Shown piece after piece: positions 34,894 through 44,100 of a DNA stretch of 61,516 nt; within the stretch, counting starts at the first letter, position 1, and every line of letters begins with the position of its first letter. A model generated the notes under the pieces. It was not told where the DNA came from and made no database searches. It worked only from the letters and a program-made list of their open reading frames with translations. The position numbers and the translations under genes are program-made. Source of the stretch: Pseudomonadota bacterium (GTDB lineage: Bacteria > Pseudomonadota > Gammaproteobacteria > Burkholderiales > Burkholderiaceae); assembly GCA_023441105.1 (NCBI GenBank), contig JAEZQX010000453.1:1-61516 (forward strand), written 5' to 3'.

Positions 34894-35180
34894 TCGCGTC
34901 CCCGGAGCTGTGCGCGCCGTGCCAGCATGATCAGCGCACCGTGCACGCAACCGGCGGCAAGGCTGGTATGTCCGCTGTACATCACCAGCCCGAGACCCCA
35001 ACCCTGGCTCGCGATCAGGAAGGCAAGCGCAGCGAGCAGCAGGACGGCGCCGCTGATCCAGAGCCCACGCGATGCGTCGGTTGCGAGACGACGCCCTAGA
35101 AGCGCCTGCTGCTGGCGCTCGGTCGAGGCGGCCAGGGCGGCAAATCCGGCCAGGCAGAAGGACGCGGCGAGCAGATGCAT
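34884..35180 (-). CDS. DUF3325 membrane protein
   Basis: 98 residues with three hydrophobic segments, matching DUF3325 (MHLLAASFCLAGFAALA, ERQQQALLGR, GLVMYSGHTSLAAGCVHG). These small proteins occur at the end of siderophore-uptake operons next to PepSY and DUF3649 proteins; role unknown. The start overlaps the PepSY gene stop (TGATG). Confidence 0.85.
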   Translation of the reverse strand: MHLLAASFCLAGFAALAASTERQQQALLGRRLATDASRGLWISGAVLLLAALAFLIASQGWGLGLVMYSGHTSLAAGCVHGALIMLARRAQLRGRDQS

Positions 35181-36790
35181 CAATGCTGAGCCGCTGCCTC
35201 GGCGGCAGTCCGATAGCCCTTGGCCTTCGCCCGTGCTCGCGGCTGGTGACGGGCGACCCGCACCGCCAGCGCGGCATGCAGCACGGCCAGCGCCAGGCAC
35301 ATCAGATCCATGCCGATGAATACCCAGTCGCCGTCGGCCAGGCTGCGCCAGAACGGCCGGGCCGTGGTGGCGGCATTGAGCACCGGCAGCAGGGCCAGCA
35401 GTGCGCTTGCGAGGCATAGCTGCTCGATCCAGCCACGCTTCGGCGGCCGCACGACGGCATGAAGCAACGCGAGCGTCCACGCGATGAAGAAGACGTGGAT
35501 CTCCCAGTCGGCACGTTCAGCCAGCGCTCCCGGCAACAGACGATTTGCCCACAGGAACATGGTCATCGCGATCGACAAGCCGGCGATGGCGGCGATGTTG
35601 AGCCGCTCGACCAGGCGGAACCCGACATGCGGGCGTTGCGGATCCGGCAACTTCGGCCGGCGGGTGACCGTCCACAGCACGAGCCCGGTACCGACCATCG
35701 CCGTGCCTGCCAGGCTGACCAGGAAATAGAGCCACCGGGTCGTGGCGTCGCTGAAGCGGCCGAGATGCAGCGCATAAAGCACGCCCCGGGTCTCGGCCGC
35801 GCCGCCGACACGATCATGCACCTCCAGCAACTTGCCGGTCGGACCCTCGAACAGCAGGTACTGCGGGCTCATCGATACCCGACCCGGCTCGCCACGGGCA
35901 ACGGCAACGCGAGACGCCGCATCACCCGGCAGCGTGACCGTCACGCGACCGATCCGATCCTGGCCCCAGCGAGCCTGCGCCTGGCGCACCATCTGCTCGA
36001 TGGAGGCAAGGGGCGCGGCTTCGCCGCTGGGTTTGCCCGGGGGGATGAACGGACTGAGCTGGGCGGTCAATTGCTGTCGCTCGGCAGGCGTCTGGAAGGC
36101 CTGCCGCTCGCCCCAGGGCATGTACATGGCCATCAGCGTGATCAACCCGGTGTAGGTGATCATCAAGTGGAATGGCAAGCCGAAGACCGCCAGCGCGTTG
36201 TGCGCGTCGAGCCAGGATCGCTGCCCCTTGCCCCAGCGGAACGTGAAGAAGTCGACGAAGATCTTCTTGTGGGTGATCACGCCGCTGATGATCGCCACCA
36301 GCATGAACATCGCCGCCAGGCCCGCCAGCCACCGACCCCAGGCAATCGGCAGGTAGTGGAACTGGAAATGGAAGCGATAGAAGAAGTCGCCGCCGAGCGT
36401 GGCGCGCGAGGTCAGCTCTTCGCCGCTCTCCGGATCGAAGTTGCCCTCGCCGAAGCCGCGCCGGCTGGCCTCGCCGCGCGGCACGCGCCAGAAGGCGTAG
36501 ACGCTGTTGGTGCGCGCGTCGGGCAGGCGCATGGTCCATTGCGTTGCATCGGGAAGGCGTTCCGAGAAACGATCTGCCATGCGCTGCGCAACCAGGGCCG
36601 GCTCCGGCACCGCGACCTGCCGCGACAGCTCAGGGCGCATCCACTGCGACAACTCGTCCTTGAAGTAGGCGACGGTGCCGGTCAGGAACATCGCGTACAG
36701 CACCCAGCCCAGCAGCAGTCCGACCCAGGTATGCAGGTCGGCCATTCGCTGGCGGAAACCGAGTCCCGATGATCGCGCGGCAGCGCTCAT
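35180..36790 (-). CDS. PepSY-associated TM-domain membrane protein (iron uptake)
   Basis: 536 residues. N-terminal transmembrane helix after LHTWVGLLLGWVLYAMFLTGTVAYFKDEL, a second helix pair around ISGVITHKKIFVDFFTFR, a periplasmic PepSY-like region and several C-terminal helices. Family members are proposed ferric-siderophore reductases of the inner membrane (FoxB/PiuB/FiuB-like); conserved His residues such as LHTW, SWLDAHNAL and YALHLGRF could bind heme. The start overlaps the DUF3649 stop (ATGA). Confidence 0.9.
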   Translation of the reverse strand: MSAAARSSGLGFRQRMADLHTWVGLLLGWVLYAMFLTGTVAYFKDELSQWMRPELSRQVAVPEPALVAQRMADRFSERLPDATQWTMRLPDARTNSVYAFWRVPRGEASRRGFGEGNFDPESGEELTSRATLGGDFFYRFHFQFHYLPIAWGRWLAGLAAMFMLVAIISGVITHKKIFVDFFTFRWGKGQRSWLDAHNALAVFGLPFHLMITYTGLITLMAMYMPWGERQAFQTPAERQQLTAQLSPFIPPGKPSGEAAPLASIEQMVRQAQARWGQDRIGRVTVTLPGDAASRVAVARGEPGRVSMSPQYLLFEGPTGKLLEVHDRVGGAAETRGVLYALHLGRFSDATTRWLYFLVSLAGTAMVGTGLVLWTVTRRPKLPDPQRPHVGFRLVERLNIAAIAGLSIAMTMFLWANRLLPGALAERADWEIHVFFIAWTLALLHAVVRPPKRGWIEQLCLASALLALLPVLNAATTARPFWRSLADGDWVFIGMDLMCLALAVLHAALAVRVARHQPRARAKAKGYRTAAEAAAQH

Positions 36791-37080
36791 GTCGCGGGGG
36801 ATCCTTGCGTCCAGATGAACCAGGCCGCGATTGCGAGCGGCACGGCGACGATCAGGAGTCCGCCCCACGCGCGCCCGGCACTGCGCGCCGCAAACACCCA
36901 GATCACTGCACCGGCGTAGATCAGGAAGCTGGCTTGCATCCCGGTCAGCACCGCCTGCGGCTCGTCGAGCGGGAGGACGAGCACCGCCACGCTGGCCAAT
37001 GCGGCCAGCGCATAGCCGCCGAACAACGCCGCCACGATGCGCGACACCAGCGCGCCCAGGCGGGCGACACCCTCCCCCAT
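36787..37080 (-). CDS. DUF3649 membrane protein
   Basis: 97 residues, three hydrophobic helices, with the DUF3649-type VSRIVAALFGGYALA opening and PLDEPQAVLTGMQASFLIYAGAV. Found in TonB-receptor operons beside PepSY proteins. Function unknown. It is ten bases downstream of the DUF4198 gene and overlaps the PepSY start. Confidence 0.85.
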   Translation of the reverse strand: MGEGVARLGALVSRIVAALFGGYALAALASVAVLVLPLDEPQAVLTGMQASFLIYAGAVIWVFAARSAGRAWGGLLIVAVPLAIAAWFIWTQGSPAT

Positions 37081-37090
37081 CCGCGCTGCC

Positions 37091-37819
37091 CTACTTGTTC
37101 GGCTGCGGGGCCGGACCGGACGGGATCGGCTCGACTCCCTCCGGCTTGATGTAGGACAAGGTCGTCACGTAGCTGACCGCATCGTACTTCTCGGCGCCGG
37201 CGGCACCAGCGCGTTCACCAGGCGATCGCTCGTTGACGCTGACCTCCGCCACGTAGCGGCCCTTCCAGGGCATGTCGAAGGCAACCTGGCCCTGCTCGTC
37301 AGTCGTGCCTTCCTTCGCCCAGCCGGATTGGGTGACCAGGGTGACCTTGGTCTTCGGGCGCGGCTTGTCCTTGAAGAACAGCGTGAAGCGGCCAGGCGTT
37401 GCGGTCGGCACCAGATCGAGAACCAGGCGCGGCTTCTGCTCGGAGAAGCCGGTGATCAGCCGCGCGGCCGGATGGAACCAGTTGATCGTCTCCCGGTCAC
37501 CTTGCTTCCAGGTGTAGAGCGGATAACTTGCATCCTCGGCCACGATGGAGTCGCCGGCATCGGCCTTGAACGGCAGCCGGAATCCGTCGCTCGACTTCTC
37601 GGCCGCGCCGCTCTTCTCGCCCCTGGCCGAGACGAGCACGCCCGAGGGCTTGCCGAACTTGTCGAGCAGGCCGGGCGAGGCCTCGCGCAGGTTCTCGCCG
37701 AATTCGCCGAAACGGATGACGGCGTTCGCACCGTCGGGTTGCTCGATCCAGATCTGGTGCGCCGAGGCGGTGGTGGTGACGCCCAGCACCAGGGCGAAAG
37801 CAGCAGACATTTTCTTCAT
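37091..37819 (-). CDS. DUF4198 periplasmic protein
   Basis: 242 residues with a signal peptide (FALVLGVTTTASAHQ) and an immediately following HQIWIEQ, a His-led mature N-terminus typical of DUF4198 proteins of metal-uptake loci. The C-terminal half is an Ig-like beta domain (GRFTLFFKDKPRPKTKVTLVT, GQVAFDMPWKGRYVAEV). Probably a periplasmic accessory to the receptor. The start at 37819 gives the signal peptide; 26 bases separate it from the receptor gene. Confidence 0.85.
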   Translation of the reverse strand: MKKMSAAFALVLGVTTTASAHQIWIEQPDGANAVIRFGEFGENLREASPGLLDKFGKPSGVLVSARGEKSGAAEKSSDGFRLPFKADAGDSIVAEDASYPLYTWKQGDRETINWFHPAARLITGFSEQKPRLVLDLVPTATPGRFTLFFKDKPRPKTKVTLVTQSGWAKEGTTDEQGQVAFDMPWKGRYVAEVSVNERSPGERAGAAGAEKYDAVSYVTTLSYIKPEGVEPIPSGPAPQPNK

Positions 37820-37845
37820 GAAGATTCCCGGATGGCGTGGTCGAT

Positions 37846-40014
37846 TCAGAAGTCGACCGAAGCGGATAGGACGAGGGTTCGCGGAGCGCCGACGGTGACA
37901 TAGGTGCCGGCCGTCAACCAGTACGACTTGTCGAACAGGTTCTCGACATTGGCGCGCAACACCACCGGCTTGCCGGCGATCAGCGCACGGTACCGTGCAC
38001 CGATGTCGAAGCGGGTCCAACTGTCGAAGCGGAGGTCATTGACATCGGTGAGATAGGCGCCCGACGTGTAGATCATCCGCCCGTTCAACGACAGTCCGCG
38101 CACCCACGGCGTATCCCAATCCAGGCCGGCGCTCAGCCGCTTGTCGGGAACGCCGGCCGCGTCGTTGCCCTGGTTGACGCCGCCGGCCGTCTTCGTCAGC
38201 TCCGGATCGATGAAGGCGACACTGACGATCCCGCGCAGGCCCCGCCGGATCTGGCCGTAGGCCGCCAGTTCCAACCCCCGGTTGCGCTGCTCGCCGGTGT
38301 AGCCGTAGATGTTGGTGACCTCGTCCGCACGGGCCGCGGGCCGGGACAGCTGGAACAACGACGCCATGGTGGTCACCAGGCCGAGCTGGGCCTTGACGCC
38401 GACTTCGTATTGCTTCGACTTGAACGGCGCGAGCACCTCACCGGCGTTGGCATAGGCAGGTCCGACCGTCGTGCCCTGGCTCAGGCCCGAGGTGTAGTTC
38501 CCGAACACGGAGACGTTGCTGCTGGCGCGGTACACCAGGCCGGCAAGCGGCGCGGTCGCGCTCGCCTCATAACGCGTGGTCGCGGCGCCGGTGGCGGTGT
38601 CGTAGCGCTGCACGTCGACCTTCTGGTCCCGGACGCCGAGGGTCACCAGCAGGCGGTCATCGAACAATCCCATCGTGTCCGCGAGCGAGACGCTGGTCAG
38701 CGTGGTGTCGGATGCCCGCTGCGGTTCGGTGCGCGGCAGGTTGATAGGCGCGAGCGGCGTCGGATCGTAGATGTTCGAGGCGACCGAATCGCCCTGGATG
38801 TAGACGTTGCCGGCTTCGGCCCTCATCGAGGCGACACCGGCCGTGAACGTGTGGCGCACAGCCCCGGTGGCAACCCGCCAGCGCAGGCCCGCGTTGCCGC
38901 TGACGGTTTCGCTGTACGAGTCGTAGTAGGTGCTGCGGACAGTGAAGTTGCCGGTGGAATTGGCCGTGTTGCTGGTCACCGGGAACAGCTGGTCGGCGAA
39001 CCCTTCGCGATAACCGATGCCTCCGTAGAACGAGAGCGATTCGCTGGCGTCATACTCCGCCCGCAGGACGACGGTCCGGTCGTCCTGAACCAGCGTCGTA
39101 CCGGGGTAGAAGTTGAGGCGCGAATCCGGCGGCTCGGGAATGACGGTCGTCGACCCTTGCAGGTTGATCTGCGGGCGGAACTCGTCGGTGTCGTCGCGCT
39201 TGGCGAAGGCATCGAACGACACGCGCAGCCCGTCGCGCTGGTAGTCCAGCGCCACCGATCCCAGCGCCGTCTTCTGGTTGCCGCCTTCGATCGAACCTTC
39301 GCCACCGCGCACCAGGCCGTTGAAGCGCACGCCCCAGGCATTCTCCTCGCCGAAGCGACGACCGACATCCAGGTGCAGGCCAAGGTTCGCTTCGCTGGTG
39401 AAGCTGGTGGTCAAGCGGGTCAATGGCTCGGCGATGGCCCGCTTGCTCACGATATTGATGCTGCCGCCGACACTGCCATTGGGCGGTATTCCGTTCAGGA
39501 ATGCAGTAGGCCCCTTGATCAGCTCCAGCCGCTCGATCAATTCCGCTGAAACACGATTTGTCGGGATCAGGCCATAGAGGCCGTTGAAACCGACATCTCC
39601 TTCTCCCACTGCGAAGCCGCGGATCTGGTATGTGTCTGCGAAGCCGCCGCGCGCGGTCGTGAGGTTCACCGACGCATCGTTGATCAGGGTGTCGGCGGCC
39701 GTGCGCGCCTGCTGGTCCTCGATGAAGTCCGCGGTGTAGTTCATCGTGCTGAACGGCACGTCCATCGCGTCCGACGTGCCCAGGACGCCGAGGCTGCCGC
39801 CGCGCGCGACCTGCCCGCCGGGATGAGCCGGCGGAAGATCGCCCAGCGTATCGCCGACCACGACCACGGTCGGCAACGTCGCTTCGGGCGACGTCGACGG
39901 CGATTGCGCCACAGCGGCGCCACTGACGAAGAGGAGGCCTATCCCGGCCAGGGATCGGTGGGTCGCGGCCGTGGTACGACGCCGCTGGGGGTACGACGAT
40001 CGACGATCTGACAT
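37846..40014 (-). CDS. TonB-dependent siderophore receptor
   Basis: Outer-membrane ferric-siderophore receptor, 722 residues. Signal peptide (LAGIGLLFVSGAAVAQ), a plug domain with YQIRGFAVGEG, ERLELIKGPTAFLNG and GGSINIVSKRA, then a 22-strand barrel ending in the C-terminal aromatic residue (VLSASVDF). A TonB-box-like stretch (LPTVVVVGD) precedes the plug. It heads an operon with DUF4198, DUF3649, PepSY and DUF3325. The start at 40014 fits the signal peptide; the ribosome site is weak. The ligand is unknown. Confidence 0.95.
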   Translation of the reverse strand: MSDRRSSYPQRRRTTAATHRSLAGIGLLFVSGAAVAQSPSTSPEATLPTVVVVGDTLGDLPPAHPGGQVARGGSLGVLGTSDAMDVPFSTMNYTADFIEDQQARTAADTLINDASVNLTTARGGFADTYQIRGFAVGEGDVGFNGLYGLIPTNRVSAELIERLELIKGPTAFLNGIPPNGSVGGSINIVSKRAIAEPLTRLTTSFTSEANLGLHLDVGRRFGEENAWGVRFNGLVRGGEGSIEGGNQKTALGSVALDYQRDGLRVSFDAFAKRDDTDEFRPQINLQGSTTVIPEPPDSRLNFYPGTTLVQDDRTVVLRAEYDASESLSFYGGIGYREGFADQLFPVTSNTANSTGNFTVRSTYYDSYSETVSGNAGLRWRVATGAVRHTFTAGVASMRAEAGNVYIQGDSVASNIYDPTPLAPINLPRTEPQRASDTTLTSVSLADTMGLFDDRLLVTLGVRDQKVDVQRYDTATGAATTRYEASATAPLAGLVYRASSNVSVFGNYTSGLSQGTTVGPAYANAGEVLAPFKSKQYEVGVKAQLGLVTTMASLFQLSRPAARADEVTNIYGYTGEQRNRGLELAAYGQIRRGLRGIVSVAFIDPELTKTAGGVNQGNDAAGVPDKRLSAGLDWDTPWVRGLSLNGRMIYTSGAYLTDVNDLRFDSWTRFDIGARYRALIAGKPVVLRANVENLFDKSYWLTAGTYVTVGAPRTLVLSASVDF

Positions 40015-40113
40015 GAACTGTGTTGTTGGAGGAAGTGACACGGTCCATGCCGTAACCGACATGTCGACCGCCAATGGAGGACGGCGCGCACCATCGCCGC
40101 CTCGGGAACGCGA

Positions 40114-40137
40114 ACTATAACAGGAATGCTTCGCATT
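40114..40137 (-). promoter_or_regulatory. Promoter with Fur-like site for the TonB receptor operon
   Basis: On the - strand, TATAGT (complement of 40114-40119) is preceded by the dyad AATGC-GAA-GCATT (40125-40137), which overlaps the expected -35/-10 spacer. The site resembles a betaproteobacterial Fur box, less perfect than the one at 34160. It lies 100 bases upstream of the receptor start. Confidence 0.5.
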
Positions 40138-40297
40138 TCGAGTCGCATATACGGGCAGCCGAATGCGGTTGCCCTGTTTCCCGGACGCGCGCGTTCCGAA
40201 ATCCGGCAACCGTCGGGAATGTTGACGCGGGAAGGCCGGCGCGGGAGGGATGCAGCACGGCCAGAAGGCGCTGCAGCCGTTCGATCAGGCGCCGGAC

Positions 40298-40669
40298 TCA
40301 GGCAGGTTCGGCGATCGCCAGATCCCGCAGCACCGGCTGCGGGTGTCCTGGAAGGTAGATCGCCTGCACATCCGGCGGCAGGTGGCTCAGGTCGCTCATC
40401 CGCAGGTAGTCGCCAATCGCGGAGCCGGTGCATCGGCAGTCCAGGTTGGGAGCTCCCTCCAGCGCGCGCAAATCCTTCAGGTTCACCACCCGGAAGTCGA
40501 TCGAGAAGCGCGTTTCATTGCTAGTGTTCGGGATCGACGAATGGAGGTGCGATGCCGAGAACAGCAGGGGAGCACCGGGCGCCGCGATGACGACGATGCT
40601 GGGGTCCCATTCGACGATTTCGGTCGGCTTCGGATGCGGCCGGTCCTCCTGACGCTCACCACGTGACAT
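40298..40669 (-). pseudogene. C-terminal fragment of a phytanoyl-CoA dioxygenase family protein
   Basis: The translated 123 residues match the C-terminal half of 2-oxoglutarate/Fe(II) oxygenases of the PhyH type: APGAPLLFSASHLHSSIPN (distal iron His), ETRFSIDFRVVN (oxoglutarate-binding Arg) and GAPNLDCRCTGSAIGDYLR. The N-terminal half with the HxD iron ligands is absent; upstream sequence belongs to another gene. It is therefore a remnant. The ATG at 40669 lies within the neighbouring membrane-protein gene. Confidence 0.65.
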
Positions 40670-41124
40670 AGAACATGGCCTTGGCCAGCAGCGCGATCGT
40701 CACCGCGTGGACGAAGACGCTCAGGTGGATCCTGCGCGATCGACGCGCGTCCAAACGCCGGCGGCGGCTCGAGGCCATGACGAACAGGAAATGACCGAAG
40801 ACGCTGATGGCCAGCAGGATCTTGATCGAGAGCAGGATGCCGAAGCTGCTGCCCGCTGGATTCGCGAGCGCCGCCCGATGCTGCCAGGCCCAAGCCGAAC
40901 CCCGCCGCATAGAGCACGAGCAGCACCCAGGGGATGACCGCGCGCGCCCGCAGGCCGATGGCATGCTCGACCTCGCCCTGCGTCTCGCGGGACAGGTGGC
41001 GACGCGCACCGCCGAGGATGACCACCTCGAAGAAGACGGTGCCGATGAAGGCAATCGCCGCCAGCAGGTGCAGGACCAGCAGGACCGGGTAGATGTCGCC
41101 GCCTCCCTGACGTGACCGGCCCAC
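40656..41124 (-). pseudogene. CopD-like integral membrane protein with a one-base frameshift
   Basis: Two overlapping frames together give one membrane protein: LVLHLLAAIAFIGTVFFEV to VLYAAGFGLGL in the first, then AWQHRAALANPAG to LLAKAMFYVTW in the second. Dropping one G from the GGG (CCC at 40889-40891 on +) joins them smoothly as GLAWQHRAAL. Four helices with CopD-like spacing are predicted. This is either a genuine inactivating insertion or a sequencing error. The start is uncertain: GTG at 41124 lacks a ribosome site, while GGGAGG precedes an ATC at the expected position. Confidence 0.65.
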
Positions 41125-41668
41125 CCGCGGGCCGGCCCCGGCAGTCTAGCCCCGCTCCTCCGGTTGGCGCACGTTTTTCGCCGCCGCGGGCAATTGAGCA
41201 CATCCTCCATACGCCCTTCCCTGCCCGGCGGCGGGGGTCTTGCTATCTTCTATTCGAGCCGGCGAATCCTCGGCACTCACCGAAACTTGCCTCCCAGGCC
41301 TTGCAATCAAGGTCCGGCGAGCGATTGTTGCCATGTATCAGAGCGAAGACCATCCAACTGAAGACTTCGACGACCGCGAAGACCACCCCTACACCAGCCA
41401 ATCCCGGGACGAGAGGCGCCTGAGGCGCAAGCCGAACGGGGAACGATGCAGCAATGGCGGTGGCGAGCGGCGCGGAAACGCTGCGCCATCCGGCAGCCGC
41501 TCGCTCGGCCGCATCCGGGCAAGGCGCTCACCGGAACGCTGAGCAGCAGCATACGGGCCGGGCCGCAGGAGGCGCGGCCAGTGCCCGTCGCGCCCTTCGT
41601 GCGTAGGACGGAGCGGAGGCACGGCCATTGCCATCCTTGATCTCCACGACTTTCGGAGATACGAACTC
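41125..41668. other. Intergenic region, no gene recognised
   Basis: About 540 bases. An open frame from ATG 41333 encodes a very acidic then basic 70-residue stretch without a ribosome site or family resemblance; I do not call it. CGGAGAT just before 41669 serves the next gene. Confidence 0.35.
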
Positions 41669-41905
41669 ATGGCACAAACCGCAGGCACCAATGCCCTCCA
41701 GGGGCAGCGAATCGACGTCGCGCGCGAACAGGACCTTCGCGAGTGGGCGCGCAAGCTCGACGCCACCGAAGAGCAGCTGCGGGAGGCCGTGGCGGCCGTC
41801 GGCCCGTTGGCCTCTGACGTCGAAGACCACCTCAAAGGCAGCCGCGCCACCACCAACAGCGAGCGCACCCGCCAGGCCCTGAAGAAGGACGGGCCCGGCG
41901 CGTGA
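41669..41905 (+). CDS. DUF3606 small protein
   Basis: 78 residues. GQRIDVAREQDLREWARKL, EEQLREAVAAVGPLASDVEDHL is the DUF3606 pattern. The family is small, cytosolic and often induced in stationary phase or stress; function unknown. ATG at 41669 with CGGAGA upstream. It converges on the DUF4142 gene. Confidence 0.85.
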   Translation: MAQTAGTNALQGQRIDVAREQDLREWARKLDATEEQLREAVAAVGPLASDVEDHLKGSRATTNSERTRQALKKDGPGA

Positions 41906-41923
41906 GCGTGACGGACGACAGGG

Positions 41924-42544
41924 CTACTTCTTCGGCAGACCCTTCACCATCTCCTCGGCCATCTTCAGGTGCTCCTGGAGCTTCGGCAGGGTTTTCTGCG
42001 CGAAGGCCTTGACGTCCGCATCCTTGGCAGACTGCGCGGCCTTCTGGAAGAGCTCGATGGTGTCCTTGTGCGCGTCGACGCCCATCGACTCGGCGTAACG
42101 CCGGTCGAAGTCGGTGCCATCCGCGGTCGACAGCATCAGCTTCGACTTGCCTTTCTGAACCAGGGAGGGTCCCGACGGCAGCTCGACTCCCTTGGACGAA
42201 GCAAGGGTCTCGAGCTCCTGATTTGCCTTGGTATGGTCATCGATCATCTGCTTCGCGAACGCCTTGACCTTGGGGTCGGTCGCCTTCTCCACCGCCAGCT
42301 TGCTGGCCTCGACTTCGGCGTGGCCGTTCTGCGCCGCCTGGGATAGGAAGCCGCTGTCGTCACGCGCAAGCGAGCTCCCCTTGGTTGTTCCGGCGGCTGG
42401 CCCAGCCGGTGCTGCGGTGCTGCCGGCGGCGCCTGGCGAAGCGCCGCCGCCGGTACTGCCGGTCGCCGGCTGCGCGATGGCCGAGCTGCTGCCGATAAAC
42501 GTAACCATCGCCGCGAGGCGAAGGATGTGCAAGCCGTTCTTCAT
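41924..42544 (-). CDS. DUF4142 exported protein
   Basis: 206 residues with a signal peptide (LAAMVTFIGSSSAIAQ), a Gly/Ala/Pro/Ser-rich linker (about 24-60), then a helical ferritin-like DUF4142 domain (FLSQAAQNGHAEVEASKLA, KAFAKQMIDDHTKANQEL, VDAHKDTIELFQKAA). Conserved His residues in the helices hint at metal or peroxide-related roles, but the family is uncharacterised. Start set by the signal peptide. Confidence 0.88.
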   Translation of the reverse strand: MKNGLHILRLAAMVTFIGSSSAIAQPATGSTGGGASPGAAGSTAAPAGPAAGTTKGSSLARDDSGFLSQAAQNGHAEVEASKLAVEKATDPKVKAFAKQMIDDHTKANQELETLASSKGVELPSGPSLVQKGKSKLMLSTADGTDFDRRYAESMGVDAHKDTIELFQKAAQSAKDADVKAFAQKTLPKLQEHLKMAEEMVKGLPKK

Positions 42545-42709
42545 GTCGATCTCCAGAGGCGTTGATGTCGTCCGGCATTGCCGTGGACGTGCCACGACCG
42601 CGAGCAACGATCGGGGGCATCCGGCGGGGACGCGAGAAGTCAGGCAATGGCCGTACCCCCTGGCAGGGGTACGTAACGGCAAGCCGGGCCAAGGTCCGGC
42701 GCGTGTGCC

Positions 42710-42985
42710 TCAGCCGCCGCGCGGGGGCCTGGCGACGCCGGGGACCTCGCCGTCGGGCGGGAGTGCCGGCGCGATCGGATCACTGGCGGGAAAGGTCTCG
42801 ACGAGGGACTCGTCCAACAGCCATTCCTCGTGGTCGTAGTCGGCGCCGGCGACGAATCCCTGCCCTCGCCTGCCCGATATGTCAGGTGACGCTCCGGAGG
42901 CCGGCCTCGGGCCGCTTGACGTCATCCCCTCCGGCCTCGCGCTGTCAGGTATCGGACCGTCCTGCTGCAGAGGATCTGGCTTCAT
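42710..42985 (-). CDS. Small hypothetical acidic protein
   Basis: 91 residues, Pro/Gly/Asp-rich and probably disordered. It carries DESLVETFPASDPIAPALP, a short motif found in many small bacterial proteins of unknown role. ATG at 42985. No signal peptide or membrane segment. It sits among stress-type genes. Confidence 0.65.
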   Translation of the reverse strand: MKPDPLQQDGPIPDSARPEGMTSSGPRPASGASPDISGRRGQGFVAGADYDHEEWLLDESLVETFPASDPIAPALPPDGEVPGVARPPRGG

Positions 42986-43066
42986 CCTGATTGGCCTCGT
43001 CGGCTGGCATTGGAAGGCCCGATGGTGGCTGCTTGATGACGCCGGGAATCGTCCTGCAGCCAGCTT

Positions 43067-43411
43067 TCAACGTCTCTGGAACGGGGAGTCCTCGTTCTGC
43101 TTCTGGTAGTCGGGCTGCACCAGGCTGCGCTGGTTCGTGCCGGCCTGTCCCTGTGCCGACATCCCCTGGCCAAGGTTGCCGTAGTTCCCGGTTTCCTGGA
43201 TGGGTCCACCGATGGGCCCATTGGTCTGCGCCCCGAAAGGCTGGGGATTCTGTGGCGGCGGCTGCAGTTCAGGCTGCAGGCGGCGCTCCGGCTGCAGGAT
43301 CGTGCCGGTGGGTTGCGACCCGTCCCGCATCGTGGCCCCGGTGACGGGGCCGGTCTGCGCGACGCCGGTGCCGCTCAGCGCTACAAGGATCATGGATAAC
43401 AGCAGGCGCAT
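43067..43411 (-). CDS. Exported Pro/Gln-rich hypothetical protein
   Basis: 114 residues with a signal peptide (MRLLLSMILVALSGTGVAQ) and a low-complexity mature part rich in Pro, Gln, Gly and Asn (LQPELQPPPQNPQPFG, GNYGNLGQGMSAQGQAG). No recognised domain; likely an unstructured periplasmic or surface protein. The start was chosen for the signal peptide; the in-frame opening upstream is not conserved-looking. Confidence 0.6.
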   Translation of the reverse strand: MRLLLSMILVALSGTGVAQTGPVTGATMRDGSQPTGTILQPERRLQPELQPPPQNPQPFGAQTNGPIGGPIQETGNYGNLGQGMSAQGQAGTNQRSLVQPDYQKQNEDSPFQRR

Positions 43412-43582
43412 CCGTGCCTCACGCGTTCGTTTTTCCAGTACACATGCTGCCCCCGGGCATCGCGGCCGGCAAGAGAACCCCCTACCGGAAGCGGCCTTTC
43501 GCAACCGTCGCCGCCGGATTGTCGTCCGGCTCCAGGGCGGCCGGAGCAGGACGCGACGGTGGACGAACCCTGAAGGACGAGC

Positions 43583-43918
43583 CTACTTGTACTCCACCAG
43601 CAACTCGCGATAGGGTGTCTTGCCCGCATTGCGGGCCCGGTGCTTTGCCGGCACCCTCATCCCCTTGCCGATCTCCGAAAGCACCTCGAGCATGCCGTTG
43701 TCCAGCTTCAGGGAATAGACGGCGCCGGTCGGCACATCCAGCGTTCCGAGCGATCTGCCGAACTCGTCGAACACCTCGAGCGGCGCCCCCTGGATCGTGT
43801 ACCACATGTAGCTGTACTCATGCGTATGCATCGGCGTCTCCGCGCCCGGCGCGAGCTCGAAGTTCCAGACGATGACCTTGTCGTTCTCGAACACCTTCTG
43901 CGATCCAACGCCTGCCAT
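43583..43918 (-). CDS. Small cupin-domain protein
   Basis: 111 residues forming one cupin barrel: VIVWNFELAPGAETPMHTHEYSYMWYTIQGAPLEV gives the metal-binding His pair plus Glu of cupin motif 1, and YRELLVEYK ends the second half. Probably cytosolic; substrate unknown. ATG at 43918. It is divergent from the AraC regulator, so the two may be functionally linked. Confidence 0.8.
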   Translation of the reverse strand: MAGVGSQKVFENDKVIVWNFELAPGAETPMHTHEYSYMWYTIQGAPLEVFDEFGRSLGTLDVPTGAVYSLKLDNGMLEVLSEIGKGMRVPAKHRARNAGKTPYRELLVEYK

Positions 43919-44100
43919 TTGCCGTCTCCTGTGCGGGTCAATCGATATCGAAACCTGGAATGCGCCTGCCGCCCGCTGCCCAGCCGTTGGGCGGTCCTGG
44001 CAGCGAACGATTCTGCTATCGATGTTCCGCCGGTGCAAACGCGTCGCGCGATGGAGTAACCTGATGCGGGCATGCACCCTCGGCCCGCGACTGAAAGCCG

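Noticed and set aside
35459..36772. 437-codon open frame on + across the PepSY gene
   Set aside because: Antisense shadow; composition of a mirror frame.
41333..41542. Charged 70-codon frame in the 41.1-41.7 kb gap
   Set aside because: No ribosome site, low-complexity charged product, no family resemblance.
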